Shown here in pieces: positions 39,327-39,894 of a stretch of 39,894 nt of DNA (the stretch's first letter is position 1; each line of letters starts with the position of its first letter). The translations under genes and the position numbers were made by a program. The notes beneath the pieces are model-generated. The model made no database searches and was not told the DNA's origin. It was given only the letters and a program-made list of their open reading frames with translations. Origin of the DNA: Actinomycetota bacterium (GTDB taxonomy: Bacteria; Actinomycetota; Actinomycetes; Nanopelagicales; Nanopelagicaceae); assembly GCA_009699375.1 (NCBI GenBank), contig WLOF01000006.1, forward strand, positions 1 through 39,894, given 5' to 3'.

Positions 39327-39460
39327 GGAACGTCAGTAGATTTCACAGTCAATTCCTAGTTAGCAAGCGTGGTCTTGCTCGGTTAAAAAGGCATTCATCG
39401 CTAATATTGCCTTATATCTGCTGTATCTATTGGATGTTGTAAATCTATCGGGAGGTTTCC

Positions 39461-39894
39461 ATGTTTACCAAAGTTGTTACCGCTTGTCTCGCATCCCTTT
39501 TACTTACCGGGTCTTTTGTCGCGCCATCAGCGACGGCTGCAGTCAAGATCAGTAACGGGGTTGCTTGTGCGAAATCTGGAGCGACAACAAAGGTGAAGAC
39601 AACAACCTACAAGTGCACCAAAAACCCAACAGTGAAGAATGCAAAGCTGACATGGGTCAGCAAGGATTGTTTAGATGCCAACACAGCATGGATTAAGTCA
39701 GATAAGGATTATCAAGGGTTGGCAGCGCAAATGCCGGCAACGCTAGCTGATTTAGATCAGAAGATTTTGGATGAACAAGCAAATGTTGTTCTGCAAAATG
39801 AGAAGGCCGATGCTCTTGATCTACAAATAAAGACATTTACGGAAACCGTTACGGCTCTCACTGCCAAACGTGAAAAACTTATTGCAGATAGCGC
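39461..39894 (+). CDS. secreted coiled-coil protein of unknown function (N-terminal part, truncated at window end)
   Basis: SD gggaggttt before ATG 39461; signal peptide MFTKVVTACLASLLLTGSFVAPSATAA; VACAKSGATTKVKTTTYKCTKNP...; helical E/K/Q/L-rich stretch open to the window edge. Confidence 0.75.
   Translation, partial: MFTKVVTACLASLLLTGSFVAPSATAAVKISNGVACAKSGATTKVKTTTYKCTKNPTVKNAKLTWVSKDCLDANTAWIKSDKDYQGLAAQMPATLADLDQKILDEQANVVLQNEKADALDLQIKTFTETVTALTAKREKLIADS

Noticed and set aside
39362-39379. agcaag-cgtggt-cttgct hairpin downstream of the SDR gene
   Set aside because: Short stem with no following T-tract; not enough to call a terminator.

Overview
This window looks like ~40 kb of core chromosome from a streamlined, low-GC, rhodopsin-bearing actinobacterium (probably freshwater acI / Ca. 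Nanopelagicales; this is inferred from gene content and compactness). The left end is a retinal phototrophy locus: a truncated Brp/Blh beta-carotene dioxygenase (minus strand, not in the ORF track), heterodimeric lycopene cyclase crtYc/crtYd, a small membrane protein and an actinorhodopsin with its own intrinsic terminator and an unusual upstream leader. From ~2.3 to ~29.4 kb lies a classic actinobacterial housekeeping block: udgB, ppx, DUF501, ftsB-like, eno, mazG, surA-like lipoprotein, mfd, ppc, trpB2, pth, rplY, prs, glmU, tRNA-Gln, marR, ispE, rsmA, tatD, metG, rsmI, PMT, a SepX/GlpR-like membrane protein, rimJ-like, a gephyrin/MoeA-like protein and 5-FTHF cyclo-ligase. The right end carries CtaG-CopD, CopC-like, FmdB-like, MMPL, purU, tRNA-Arg, a saccharopine-dehydrogenase-like / GMC oxidoreductase / SDR gene string and a truncated secreted protein. 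I see no mobile element, CRISPR array, prophage or rRNA. The observations I rate highest are: (i) a MoeA/gephyrin-like protein that appears to lack the whole MoeA domain II and the MPT-site signature, next to a SepX/GlpR-like partner; (ii) an actinorhodopsin with the xanthorhodopsin-type glycine that permits a carotenoid antenna; (iii) a repeat-containing, structured actinorhodopsin leader; (iv) absence of rpfB from its usual tatD-rsmA position; (v) a CopC-like protein without the usual Cu-ligand histidines. All family assignments come from motif recognition by eye; no searches were run.
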